DNA from: Microbacterium sp. SZ1
GTDB taxonomy: Bacteria; Actinomycetota; Actinomycetes; Actinomycetales; Microbacteriaceae
Direction: 5' to 3'
Length of the DNA stretch: 64,000 nt
Assembly: GCF_002362255.1 (NCBI RefSeq)
Contig: NZ_LPVV01000040.1
Location: forward strand, 62,001-126,000
Shown: in pieces, positions 7,937-16,261 of the stretch
Layout of the letters: each line of letters starts with the position of its first letter
How positions within the stretch are numbered: the first letter of the stretch is position 1
The notes under the pieces: generated by a model
What the model saw: the letters and a program-made list of their open reading frames with translations, nothing else
What the model was told of the DNA's origin: nothing
The model's database searches: none
Translations under genes and position numbers: made by a program

Positions 7937-8332
7937 ATGCGGCTCATTACCACCATCGGACTAGCGCTCTTGCTCGTTTTCGCAATCTGCGCCGCAGCGC
8001 ATGGCAGCGCCGAACTCGCCTCGCAGGCCGCGCCGAGTGTCGTATTGACGGCGTCCGGGGATTCGAGTGTCGTTGGCGATGAAGCGACGAGCGTCGCTGA
8101 GGAGTCGTCGCCCAGTTCGGAACTGGACCCCGCCACAGGCGCTGTACTGTGCGTCCTCGGAATTCTGTGCGGGCTCGTGGCGGCCGTCCTCCTATACCGC
8201 ATGTTGTACCGTGACGCGCGTTGGACGTTTTCGACAGCCGTCAGAACGATGCTGTCGTCTGCACCCACGGCTCGCCCCACTCCAAGGCAGATGTCCTTGC
8301 CTCTGACGGCTCTCGGTCTCTCCCGCACCTGA
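7937..8332 (+). CDS. Small membrane protein, DUF6153-like, copy 2
   Basis: A 131-residue protein with an N-terminal hydrophobic segment (about 3-22), an exported Ser/Glu-rich loop, a second membrane segment (about 75-98) and the C-terminal tail LPLTALGLSRT. The plan and tail match the copies at 4205 and 14928. GGAG lies about 11 bases before ATG 7937. It precedes the dsbA-like gene by 75 bases, with a GC hairpin in between. Sequence identity outside the tail and membrane segments is low, so relatedness rests on layout and the shared ending. Confidence 0.6.
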   Translation: MRLITTIGLALLLVFAICAAAHGSAELASQAAPSVVLTASGDSSVVGDEATSVAEESSPSSELDPATGAVLCVLGILCGLVAAVLLYRMLYRDARWTFSTAVRTMLSSAPTARPTPRQMSLPLTALGLSRT

Positions 8333-8344
8333 CACACCGAAGGA

Positions 8345-8361
8345 CCGCGCAACGAGCGCGG
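8345..8361 (+). terminator. GC hairpin after small membrane protein copy 2
   Basis: CCGCGC (8345-8350), a five-base loop and GCGCGG (8356-8361) are followed by GCCGTTTCT. The T-run is interrupted, so it could be a weak terminator, an attenuator or only an mRNA structure. Confidence 0.35.
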
Positions 8362-8407
8362 GCCGTTTCTCGACCTTCGACCGTGTCACCTGTCTGTGGA
8401 GTACCCA

Positions 8408-9073
8408 ATGAAACCTGCCGTGAAAGCCGGCCTCGTTGCTGTTGCCGTTGCCATCGTCCTAATCGTTGCCGCTGTGATTTTCGTCCTCGTGAGTCAAAGG
8501 AACTCCGCGCCGCCTGCGTCCGAGGATGGGGGAACTACGCCTCAAGTGCTCCGAGACAACTCTCACGTCCTCGATGATGGGGGAGAGGGGGCCGTAACCG
8601 TCGTGGAGTTCCTCGACTTCGAATGCGAAGCATGCGGTGCCTTTTATCCTGTGGTTGAAGAGCTGCGGGAGAAGTACGACGGCGAGATCACGTATGTGAT
8701 CCGGTACTTCCCGCTGCCGGGTCACTTGAATTCTCGGAACGCTGCTTACGCGGCGGAAGCAGCGGCACAACAGGGCCGTCTCGAGGAGATGTACCGCATG
8801 CTCTTCGAGACCCAGTCGCAGTGGGGTGAAGCCCAGGAATCCCGGGCGAGCGTCTTCCGAGGATTTGCAGAAGAGATCGGCCTGGACATGGCCGCGTACG
8901 ACGCGGCGGTCGCAGATTCGGTCACGGCCGAACGCGTCGACCTCGACTATAACGACGGCCAGGCGTTGGGCGTCAGTGGTACACCGACCTTCTTCGTCGA
9001 CGGTGAGCCGGTCACACTCGAGCGGTACGAGGACCTCGAGAACGCCATCGTTGCTGCAAGCGAGGCGCAGTGA
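8408..9073 (+). CDS. Membrane-anchored DsbA-like thiol-disulfide oxidoreductase
   Basis: A 221-residue protein. Residues 9-28 form an N-terminal membrane anchor, and the rest is a DsbA-type thioredoxin fold outside the cell. The active site is CEAC (Cys73, Cys76) in FECEACGAF, and the cis-proline loop is GTPTFF near residue 193. The helical insert between them is typical of actinobacterial DsbA/DSBA-like thioredoxins. I use ATG 8408, because TGGAG lies at the right distance, rather than GTG 8396. The stop overlaps the GTG of the following oxidoreductase (GTGA). It probably catalyses disulfide formation in secreted proteins of this island. Confidence 0.88.
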   Translation: MKPAVKAGLVAVAVAIVLIVAAVIFVLVSQRNSAPPASEDGGTTPQVLRDNSHVLDDGGEGAVTVVEFLDFECEACGAFYPVVEELREKYDGEITYVIRYFPLPGHLNSRNAAYAAEAAAQQGRLEEMYRMLFETQSQWGEAQESRASVFRGFAEEIGLDMAAYDAAVADSVTAERVDLDYNDGQALGVSGTPTFFVDGEPVTLERYEDLENAIVAASEAQ

Positions 9074-10065
9074 CGCTAGCAGCGCTAACTCACCGTCGGG
9101 CCATCATCGTGGGCTCGGGCCACGCTGGCCTCTCCGTCGCTTCGGAACTTTCTCGAATGGGATTGGTTCCGCAGCGGGACTTCGCCGTCATCGACAGTAA
9201 CTGCGACGGTCGCCGCTCGTGGGGTTATCGCTGGTCATCGATGACGCTGTTGACCGAAGCGGGACGCAGTCCGATAGCGGGTCGTCATCTTTCGGGAGAC
9301 CCTTACCGCCACCCGTCACCGCGCGAGGTCGAAGAGCACCTCTTGTCGGTGGAGTCCTCGCTGCGCATCACCACCATGTGGGGCATTCGTGCGACCGGCG
9401 TGCAGCGTCTTGGCGATGGGTCGACCCTTCTCCTCTCCACCAATGAGGGGCAGGTTCAGACACGCAATATCGTCTGCGCGAGCGGATCCGCAGGTCGTCC
9501 GCGTATTCCTAGCTGGGCCGTAGAGACGCAGGCGCCGGGCATAGTCCTACACAGCGCGGACTATCGTGGCCCGACACAGATTCCCGCGGGCGACGTTCTC
9601 ATCATCGGGGCGGGTCACAGCGGACAGCAGGTTGCGCGCGAACTTAGCAGCTCCCACCGCGTTACGTTGTCGTCCAGGTCGCCGCAAGGTCACAGTCCCG
9701 GAGCGGGATGGGGCCGCTGGATGGGGCGGCAGTTGCGCGACGGTAGGACATCACACGCTCCTGACTGGGAGGCGCTCGGCGTCACGTTGATGCCCGCTGC
9801 GGTGGCCGTCGACGGAGCACACATCATCTTCGAAGATGGTCAGCGAACCGCTCCGCAGTCGGTGATCTTCGCGACCGGCTATCTGCCCGCCGACACTTGG
9901 CTCCCGACTGAAGTTCGAGACTCGCCTCGCGGACGCGGAACGACAGCGGTGCCTGGTCTGTTCATCGCCGGCATGCCGCTGTACAGCAAGCCGGACGCCG
10001 ACACCTTCGACGGAGCACGTCGCGACGCGATGCTCATCGCACGGCGGATCATGAAACGCCCCTGA
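9070..10065 (+). CDS. FAD/NAD(P)-dependent oxidoreductase (CzcO-like)
   Basis: A 331-residue flavoprotein with two Rossmann dinucleotide motifs: IIVGSGHAGLS (about 12-22) for FAD and LIIGAGHSGQQ (about 178-188) for NAD(P)H. ATGYLP near residue 277 matches the conserved ATG-Y/H motif of flavin monooxygenase-like enzymes, and FIAGMP marks the C-terminal FAD contact. The family includes proteins annotated CzcO next to metal resistance genes. The substrate is unknown. Being coupled to the DsbA-like gene suggests it may feed or balance a redox step, but this is only inference from position. Confidence 0.82.
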   Translation: MTLAALTHRRAIIVGSGHAGLSVASELSRMGLVPQRDFAVIDSNCDGRRSWGYRWSSMTLLTEAGRSPIAGRHLSGDPYRHPSPREVEEHLLSVESSLRITTMWGIRATGVQRLGDGSTLLLSTNEGQVQTRNIVCASGSAGRPRIPSWAVETQAPGIVLHSADYRGPTQIPAGDVLIIGAGHSGQQVARELSSSHRVTLSSRSPQGHSPGAGWGRWMGRQLRDGRTSHAPDWEALGVTLMPAAVAVDGAHIIFEDGQRTAPQSVIFATGYLPADTWLPTEVRDSPRGRGTTAVPGLFIAGMPLYSKPDADTFDGARRDAMLIARRIMKRP

Positions 10066-10105
10066 ACAACGCCCACATCAGTGAACCCCGGAATGAGGAG
10101 AACGC

Positions 10106-10510
10106 ATGAGACATCAGAACATCACTAAGAGACTGGAACACGCAGTCGCTGCGGTGCTGCTGGTGGCGGCCGCGACCTTCATGCTGGGCTCGCAGGCAAC
10201 GTCCGCGGCCGCGGCGACGGAAACCGTGCCGCCGGCTGTGTCCTCGACGCCGTCGCCGACCGCAAGTCCCAGCCCTTCGGAAGCACCTACCCCTTCGGGA
10301 ACTCCGACCGAGACTGAGTCGGACAAGGAACGTCACGAAAGACAGAACGGGGAGCGACCAGTAGAGCGGGACGATCTCGGGTTCCTCGGGATCATCTTCG
10401 TAATCGGTATCGGATTCGTTCTCGCCGCGGGAGCCGTCGGTGTCGCAGTCGCCGGGCGGAAGCGACGCCGCGAAGACCGCGCGGCGGCTGACACCGAGAT
10501 CGAAGGGTGA
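10106..10510 (+). CDS. Exported Pro/Thr/Ser-rich protein with C-terminal membrane anchor
   Basis: A 134-residue protein with a signal sequence (about 10-38, ending SAAAA-TE), a low-complexity Pro/Thr/Ser stretch (about 42-72), a charged patch (DKERHERQNGERPVERDD), one membrane helix (about 90-112) and a basic tail GRKRRRED. The topology is that of a cell-wall-spanning stalk. GAGGAG lies six bases before the ATG. It overlaps the lspA start, so it belongs to this operon. No family is recognised. Confidence 0.7.
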   Translation: MRHQNITKRLEHAVAAVLLVAAATFMLGSQATSAAAATETVPPAVSSTPSPTASPSPSEAPTPSGTPTETESDKERHERQNGERPVERDDLGFLGIIFVIGIGFVLAAGAVGVAVAGRKRRREDRAAADTEIEG

Positions 10511-11049
10511 TGATGAACGCCCGGATTCCGAAAAACGCGTTCGCCTTCGCGGTTGCAGGTGCGACGGTTGCCACTGACCAGGTGTCGAAGGCCATGGCCC
10601 TCGCGGAGCTGAGCACCACGGAGCGTATACCGCTGTTGGGTGACCTTTTCGGGCTGCAGCTCGCGTTCAACCCCGGCGCGATCCTCTCGTTCGGCTCCGG
10701 CGCGACCCCGTTGCTTACGGCGGTGGGCGTCATCGCAACGGTCGCCCTTTTCATCAGCGCCATCCGGTCCCGTACCGCATGGTGGGCGGTCGGTATCGGG
10801 TTCATACTCGGGGGAGCTATCGGCAACGTGCTTGACCGCCTCTTCGCGCCGCCGGGTTTTGGTCGCGGGTACGTGACGGACTTTCTCGCCTATTCCGACC
10901 TGTTCATCGGAAATATCGCCGACGTCGCGTTGGCGGTGGGGGCTGTTGTGCTCGCCATCGGCCTTTTACGCCGACGACGCAACACCCCTGAGGACCCTCA
11001 GAGTGTTTCCTCACATCTGAACGACAACGAGATGAGTGACCAGATATGA
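10510..11049 (+). CDS. lspA: Lipoprotein signal peptidase (signal peptidase II)
   Basis: A 179-residue four-helix aspartyl protease that removes signal peptides from diacylglyceryl-prolipoproteins. The family boxes are present: TDQVSKA (22-28), LAFNPGAILS (51-60), GNVLDR with catalytic Asp109, and NIADVA with catalytic Asp138. Alternative starts are GTG 10507 and ATG 10513. A chromosomal lspA normally sits with core genes, so a copy inside an island with lnt and lipoproteins suggests a dedicated second enzyme. Whether the genome has another copy is not visible here. Confidence 0.93.
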   Translation: MMNARIPKNAFAFAVAGATVATDQVSKAMALAELSTTERIPLLGDLFGLQLAFNPGAILSFGSGATPLLTAVGVIATVALFISAIRSRTAWWAVGIGFILGGAIGNVLDRLFAPPGFGRGYVTDFLAYSDLFIGNIADVALAVGAVVLAIGLLRRRRNTPEDPQSVSSHLNDNEMSDQI

Positions 11050-11381
11050 CGCAGAAGAAGCGCACTCCCTCCACCTACCAGAGAAATGCGCTCGCGCCCA
11101 GCCTCATTGCCGCAGCGGTCCTGTTCCTCGCGCCTGTGCTGCTGACGACCGAATGGGCAGCTGTGGTGCTCTACGTGACGTCGATCCTGGCCATCATCGT
11201 GGGGTGGTTTGCTGTGCAGGCGCGTCACTGGTGGTGGGCGCCGGTGTTCGTCGCCATCGCGGTTCTGTGGAACCCCGTGGCACCATTCCCGTTCGAAGGA
11301 CCGGTGTGGGTTGGGGTTCAGGCTGCTGCGGCGGTCGTGTTCCTGGTCGCCGGAAGTCTCATCAAGTTCCCGCGTCCATGA
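11046..11381 (+). CDS. Small three- to four-helix membrane protein (DUF6804-like)
   Basis: A 111-residue integral membrane protein with segments at about 17-33, 36-56, 64-78 and 88-105. The central HWWWAPVFVAIAVLWNPVAPF recalls DUF6804 small membrane proteins, remembered and not checked. It is coupled to lspA by an ATGA overlap. Function is unknown. Confidence 0.7.
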   Translation: MTQKKRTPSTYQRNALAPSLIAAAVLFLAPVLLTTEWAAVVLYVTSILAIIVGWFAVQARHWWWAPVFVAIAVLWNPVAPFPFEGPVWVGVQAAAAVVFLVAGSLIKFPRP

Positions 11382-11430
11382 TGTTCCTCTCACGTGCTCC
11401 ACACCTCGACATCACGGAGAGCGCCCGTCG

Positions 11431-12369
11431 ATGACCCCGTGGATCCCCGATGCCCCACCTTCGTTCCCCGACTACTTCGCCGTGGTCCCGGGGGCGCTTC
11501 CCGTGCTGCCTGCAGTCGCAGGGCTCCTTGCGGTTTTCTACTCCGCCGGCGCGATTCGGATGTGGGTGCACGGTCGGAGATGGTCAGTGTGGCGCACACT
11601 CAGCTTCCTCAGCGGGTGCGCAGGTCTTGCGGCGACGACCGGACTGGCGGTCGAAAACTACGGCTACGCGCTGATGTCGGTGTTCATGTTCCAGCAGCTC
11701 ACCTTGATGATGGCGATCCCGCCACTGCTCGTCTTGGGATCCCCGGGGACGTTGCTGCTTCGCGCGACCCCGCACCGGGGAATGGGGCGTGTGGTTCTGA
11801 CCATGGCTCATGCCGGCCTGCGCAGCAGACTCGCTCGGTGGACATTGAGCCCGTGGACCGCGCTCCCGCTCTACCTCGCGGCGTTCTATGGCTTATACCT
11901 GGCAGGGCTCGCGGACACGATCTTAGGCTCAACCACAGGTCACATAGCACTGGAAGTGGCTTTCCTCGCGGCGGGCATCATCTTCACCATCCCCATCCTC
12001 AGTTCCGATCCGCTTCCCGTCCGGCTCAGCCATGGCGGTCGCGCCCTGGACGTATTCGCCGAAGCCGCCCTGCATGCGTTCTTCGGCGTGTTTCTCATGA
12101 TGTCGACCACCATGCTCATCACGCACTTCGTCGCTCCCACGCAGGCGATGGGCCTGGATCCCATCGAGGATCAGAGGCTCGCCGGTGGACTCGCATGGTC
12201 GTACGGCGAAGCGCCGACGCTGCTGATGTTGATCTACGTCATGCATCGGTGGTTCCGGGACGACACCGCACGGTCGCAGGCGCAAGACCGCTACGAGGAC
12301 CTGCACGGTTCCTCCGAGCTCGATGAGTACAACGCCTATCTTGAGAAGCTGCGGGAGCGGGACACCTGA
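11431..12369 (+). CDS. CtaG-type cytochrome c oxidase assembly protein
   Basis: A 312-residue polytopic membrane protein of the caa3_CtaG family, which helps insert copper into cytochrome c oxidase. The motif IPPLLVLGSPGTLLLRA (about 94-110) is typical. Later conserved features are HAFFGVFLMMST and DQRLAGGLAWSYGE (about 247-260). It reads QQL where many members have a His in helix 3 (FMFQQLTLMM), which may matter for metal contact. I use ATG 11431 with GGAGA upstream. It is the second CtaG domain in the island, after the CopD-CtaG fusion. Confidence 0.88.
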   Translation: MTPWIPDAPPSFPDYFAVVPGALPVLPAVAGLLAVFYSAGAIRMWVHGRRWSVWRTLSFLSGCAGLAATTGLAVENYGYALMSVFMFQQLTLMMAIPPLLVLGSPGTLLLRATPHRGMGRVVLTMAHAGLRSRLARWTLSPWTALPLYLAAFYGLYLAGLADTILGSTTGHIALEVAFLAAGIIFTIPILSSDPLPVRLSHGGRALDVFAEAALHAFFGVFLMMSTTMLITHFVAPTQAMGLDPIEDQRLAGGLAWSYGEAPTLLMLIYVMHRWFRDDTARSQAQDRYEDLHGSSELDEYNAYLEKLRERDT

Positions 12370-12371
12370 CC

Positions 12372-13982
12372 ATGACAGTGGCACTCAGACCCGCGTCCCT
12401 ACATGAGCCCTGCTCACCGGAGACCGACCCGGTGCGTCCACTCATCACACTGTGGCTCGCGCTTCCGCTTGCCGCGGCCGCCGGACTCGCGATGGATCTC
12501 GCGAGCCCAGAGTTGAGCTGGTGGCCGCTCGCATTCGTGAGCGTTGTCGTCGCCCTGGTGACCACCGTCGGGCGCAGTATCGGTGGGGCACTGCTCGTCG
12601 GGCTTGTGTTCGGAGCGACCTTCTACTCGCTTCACCTGGACTGGGTCGGTCAATTCCTCGGCCCAGTACCCAGAATCGCATTGGTCGGGCTTCAATCCGC
12701 GATCTTCGGAATCGGTGCGATCCCGATAGCGCTCGCGTACAAGTGGACGAGCGAGCTCCGCCGCAGCGCCGCGCTGCAGGTCATCATCGTGCCCGCACTC
12801 ATCGGCGTGCTCTGGGTCGGGCGAGAGGTAGCGCTCGGCTCATGGCCCTACGGGGGATTCCCGTGGGCGCGTCTCGGAATGACACAGGTGGAGGGACCTT
12901 TCCCCGAGGTCGCCTCCTGGGTCGGCGTGACCGGTCTCTCACTCGTCATCGCGACGATCTCGGCCAGCGTCGTGCAGTGGTTGCGCGCGGGGCTGCGATT
13001 CCTGCCCGCCGCAGCGCCTGCTGCGCTCCTCCTCATCGGGCTCGCCGCCATCCCGCAGTTCGCGACGACCGATGCGGGCATCCTCAGAGTCGGGTGGGTT
13101 CAGGGCAACGGCCCCTCAGGCTACTTCGATGAGCGATCCTCTGGAGACCTGCTGAGCGCTCAAGCCGACGCGACGGAACCGCTCCTCGACCGGCGGACCG
13201 ATCTGCTCGTATGGCCAGAAGGAGCGGCTGAGTTCGATCCCTTCCGGGACGAACAAGCTGCCGCTGTGCTCGACGAGATCGTGACCAGGGCAGGGAGCCC
13301 CCTCCTCGGCAATGCCGCGACGACGAGAGGCGCCGAGACGTTCAACACCTCGTTCGTCTGGACGCAGGGCTCGCTCGATCCCCAAATCCACGACAAGGTC
13401 AATCCAGTCCCGTTCGGTGAGTACGTCCCCGACCGATGGTTCTATGAGCAGTTGGCCCCGGATCTCGTCGGGCTGATCCAACGCGAATACACACCGGGCA
13501 CTAATCCGCCCGTTGTCACGGTGGGGAAGACCGCCATCGGGTTGGCGATCTGCTTCGACGTCATCTTCGACGGCGTGATCCGCGCCGGCGCCGAACGAGA
13601 CGTGGGACTCTTCGTCTTCCAGACCAACAACGCCGACTTCCGTGGATCGGATGAGAACCTTCAGCAGCTCGCCTTTGCTCGCATGCGCGCCATTCAGACC
13701 GGGAAGAGCGTGGTCAACGTGTCCACCGTCGGCACCAGCCAGGTCATCGCCCCGGATGGAAGCATCCTCGCGACCGCTGGCGTGGATGAGGTCGCCGCTG
13801 AGGTTACGAACGTTCCCCTTCGCACCGGCACGGCGCCCGGGATCTTCGTTGACCAGTGGGCCTCGTCCAGCATCCTCCTCCTCGCGCTCGGAGCCATCGT
13901 CGGGCTCGCCATCTACTCTCGTCGGCGTTCAACGCGCCCTCCACGTCTCCACGACGACCCAACCCGAAAGGTCGAACAGTGA
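12372..13982 (+). CDS. lnt: Apolipoprotein N-acyltransferase
   Basis: A 536-residue membrane enzyme that adds the third acyl chain to the lipoprotein Cys amino group. An N-terminal membrane domain (about 25-225) is followed by a carbon-nitrogen hydrolase domain with the full catalytic triad: Glu283 in WPEGA, Lys342 in HDKVNPVPFGEYVP and Cys394 in AICFDVIF. A final helix lies at about 498-515. It starts two bases after the ctaG stop and ends in a GTGA overlap with the M23 gene. Pairing with lspA indicates that this island carries its own lipoprotein maturation steps. Confidence 0.92.
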   Translation: MTVALRPASLHEPCSPETDPVRPLITLWLALPLAAAAGLAMDLASPELSWWPLAFVSVVVALVTTVGRSIGGALLVGLVFGATFYSLHLDWVGQFLGPVPRIALVGLQSAIFGIGAIPIALAYKWTSELRRSAALQVIIVPALIGVLWVGREVALGSWPYGGFPWARLGMTQVEGPFPEVASWVGVTGLSLVIATISASVVQWLRAGLRFLPAAAPAALLLIGLAAIPQFATTDAGILRVGWVQGNGPSGYFDERSSGDLLSAQADATEPLLDRRTDLLVWPEGAAEFDPFRDEQAAAVLDEIVTRAGSPLLGNAATTRGAETFNTSFVWTQGSLDPQIHDKVNPVPFGEYVPDRWFYEQLAPDLVGLIQREYTPGTNPPVVTVGKTAIGLAICFDVIFDGVIRAGAERDVGLFVFQTNNADFRGSDENLQQLAFARMRAIQTGKSVVNVSTVGTSQVIAPDGSILATAGVDEVAAEVTNVPLRTGTAPGIFVDQWASSSILLLALGAIVGLAIYSRRRSTRPPRLHDDPTRKVEQ

Positions 13983-14935
13983 CCACGCATGAGACTCGCC
14001 AGGCCGCGACTGCTGACTCCCGACTCGAACCGGCACTCACTCGCGCGGACCTCCGAAATCAGAGAGCCGCAGCTGCAACAGCTCATGTTCCGCAACTCAC
14101 TCGCGCCGAGCTTCGGCGCGCTCGCGAGGCCACACCACCTAGCAAGGCGGATCTCATCGTGTCGACGGTCCCCAGCCACGACGCGGCGGACAGCGACCTC
14201 CCACGTCAACAGCCCTCGCCTGCCGGATCCCGAACCCGGAGCATCGGAAAGAAGCTCATCGCGGTCGGCACGCTCGCACTCGCTTCCTCATTCACGGTCG
14301 GCATGACCATCCCCGCGGCGACCATCGAAGCATCCGGAGCCGACACCACTGCGCGGTTCTCCTCCACTCAGAGTCTCGCGAGCGACGACATTCAGGCTTT
14401 CGTGGTTCCCGAGGACACCGCAGCAGTAGACCTTCGTCGGGAGAACGACTACAGCGTTACCTCGGCTCCGCAACTCGCCGCGGCCGCGGGGATCCGCTAT
14501 TTCTATGGATCACTACAGATAGACCCGGATGCGGTCGTGCAGTGGCCGTTCCCTGTCAGCGTGCCCACATCGTCCAGTTTCGGGCCGCGATGGGGACGAA
14601 TGCATGAGGGGGCGGATTTCACGCCCGGGGAGGGCGCCCAGATTCGGGCAGTCGCTGGGGGAACGGTGCGTATCGCTACCGAGAACGGCGGAGCGTTCGG
14701 GGTGACCGTCTACATCGAGAGCATCGTGGACGGTCAAACGGTGTTCAGTCGGTATGCGCACATGCTGAATGGGTCGCTCGGCGTCCGCGAGGGAGACATC
14801 GTGTCGGCCGGGACTGTGGTCGGAAGAGTGGGTAACACCGGCCGCAGTTTCGGTGCGCACCTGCACCTTGAGGTGTCGACAGGCGACGGCACGCTCGATC
14901 CCGTGTCCTGGTTGCAGGAGAAGACAAGTGGATGA
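13979..14935 (+). CDS. M23-family peptidase with N-terminal LTRA(D/E)LR repeats
   Basis: A 318-residue protein. Two copies of an LTRA[D/E]LR motif occur in the cytoplasmic N-terminus (about 20-26 and 40-46). One membrane segment follows (about 92-115), then an exported LytM/M23 domain. Zinc ligands are visible as HEGAD (H...D) and HLHLEV. M23 enzymes cleave peptide bridges in peptidoglycan. The start is GTG 13979, overlapping the lnt stop, with AAAGG upstream. Coupling to lnt suggests a role in opening the wall for envelope assembly, which is inference. Confidence 0.88.
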   Translation: MTTHETRQAATADSRLEPALTRADLRNQRAAAATAHVPQLTRAELRRAREATPPSKADLIVSTVPSHDAADSDLPRQQPSPAGSRTRSIGKKLIAVGTLALASSFTVGMTIPAATIEASGADTTARFSSTQSLASDDIQAFVVPEDTAAVDLRRENDYSVTSAPQLAAAAGIRYFYGSLQIDPDAVVQWPFPVSVPTSSSFGPRWGRMHEGADFTPGEGAQIRAVAGGTVRIATENGGAFGVTVYIESIVDGQTVFSRYAHMLNGSLGVREGDIVSAGTVVGRVGNTGRSFGAHLHLEVSTGDGTLDPVSWLQEKTSG

Positions 14936-15398
14936 GCGGACGGGTCTCAAGGGCTCCGGCACCGCAAGGGCGACAATCCGCTCCGTCTGGGTTCACCGCC
15001 ATCCCTCCTTCACCCTGAGCCTTGTCGCCATCGTTCTGTCATCGATGCTGCTCATGCTCGGCGTTGCGTGCGCGACCGACAAAGCTGCGCCCGTCCCAGC
15101 GACCACGTCGTACGCCGATTCGACGGTGCTTTTCGCAGCCTCCGACAACCCACCCGAGATGGCTCACATCGCGCCGGGGAGCACGTCAACCTCGCTGAGT
15201 GACGGCCTCGGCACCGCTCTGTGCTCGATTACCGTTCTCTGCGGTGCTCTGCTTCTCGTTATCTCCGCCCGATGGCGTCAACCGTCTTCAACGAGCGTCC
15301 CTCTCTCGAGATTCGCCCGTGTCATCCGCGCTCTCCCGCGTGTCGATATCCGAGTGACAACACTCACGCTGACGCAACTCCGCGTATCCCGGACCTGA
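14928..15398 (+). CDS. Small membrane protein, DUF6153-like, copy 3
   Basis: A 156-residue protein starting at GTG 14928 (AGGAG seven to eight bases upstream), overlapping the M23 stop by eight bases. It has membrane segments at about 28-50 and 100-120 separated by an exported Thr/Ser loop, and ends TLTLTQLRVSRT. The ending aligns with NPSELQVSRT and LTALGLSRT of copies 1 and 2. The next gene is a thioredoxin-like lipoprotein 206 bases downstream. Function is unknown. Confidence 0.62.
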   Translation: MDERTGLKGSGTARATIRSVWVHRHPSFTLSLVAIVLSSMLLMLGVACATDKAAPVPATTSYADSTVLFAASDNPPEMAHIAPGSTSTSLSDGLGTALCSITVLCGALLLVISARWRQPSSTSVPLSRFARVIRALPRVDIRVTTLTLTQLRVSRT

Positions 15399-15604
15399 GC
15401 TCCGCGTCGTATCGCGTCTTCACCTCGTCGCTGCCGGCGCGCGGCAACTAACCGGCATCCCGGCGACCGCACCAGCGCGGGCCGGGAGGATTCTGGGCGC
15501 CGCCGAGGACTCGCTGTCCTTCTTCGACCGTGCCATCGGCACGTGCTCTGGACGCGAGCGACCGTGCTGCACCCTCCGACATTCGTACCTGAACAGGAAC
15601 CCTC
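15399..15604 (+). other. Intergenic stretch with hairpins between copy 3 and the tlpA-like gene
   Basis: No gene is seen here. Hairpins include TGCCG (15432-15436) with CGGCA (15442-15446), and CCCGGC (15459-15464) with GCCGGG (15481-15486). No T-run follows. The stretch GCGCGGGCC also occurs after copy 2, so the spacers downstream of the small membrane proteins may share a feature. Confidence 0.4.
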
Positions 15605-16261
15605 ATGCATCCTGAATCCGTTCACCCACCGCCCGACTCGGTCAAGACGCCGCGAGCGCATCGACGCCGTCGCACCGCTCTCACTGTCGTGTCGATAGCC
15701 GCTCTTGTCGCCTTAGTGGGCTGCGCCTCCAACGATTCCCTCTCTCAGCAGTATCGGGAAGGCAACGAAAAAGGATTCATTGCCGGCGACTTTCAAGTCG
15801 TTGAGATCCCGGAAGCCGAGCGCGGCGAACCAGTTGCGTTCGAAGGCGTCACTGAGACCGACGAAAGGGTGTCGAGCGACGACTACCGGGGTGAGGTCCT
15901 CGTCGTGAATTTCTGGTACGCCGCATGCGGCCCGTGCATCGTCGAGGCGCCGTACCTAGAACAGGTATGGCAGGACTACCAAGATGAGGGAGTCGCCGTT
16001 CTCGGAGTCAACACGTACGACCAGGCTGCAACCGCGTTGTCATTCGCAAAGGACAACGGTGTCACCTACCCGAGTGTCATCGACGTCAACGACGGCAAGG
16101 TCAAGCTGGCGTTCGTGCAGGTGACACCGATCCAGGCGACGCCGACGACATTGGTGCTTGACCGCGGCGGACGGGTCGCCGCGCGCGTCATCGGTCAACT
16201 GGACAGCGCGTCAATCCTCGCCACCCTCGTCGACGACGTCCTCGAGGAGAGGGCGCCGTGA
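15605..16261 (+). CDS. TlpA/ResA-like thioredoxin lipoprotein
   Basis: A 218-residue lipoprotein. Basic residues 19-23, a hydrophobic run and LVGC give lipidation at Cys40. Residues about 60-215 form an AhpC/TSA-Redoxin type thioredoxin fold with active site CGPC (108-111) in FWYAACGPC, and a TPTTLV cis-proline near residue 180. ResA/TlpA proteins reduce the haem-binding CXXCH cysteines of apocytochrome c. Its stop overlaps the GTG of ccdA, the usual electron donor, which supports that role. Confidence 0.9.
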   Translation: MHPESVHPPPDSVKTPRAHRRRRTALTVVSIAALVALVGCASNDSLSQQYREGNEKGFIAGDFQVVEIPEAERGEPVAFEGVTETDERVSSDDYRGEVLVVNFWYAACGPCIVEAPYLEQVWQDYQDEGVAVLGVNTYDQAATALSFAKDNGVTYPSVIDVNDGKVKLAFVQVTPIQATPTTLVLDRGGRVAARVIGQLDSASILATLVDDVLEERAP

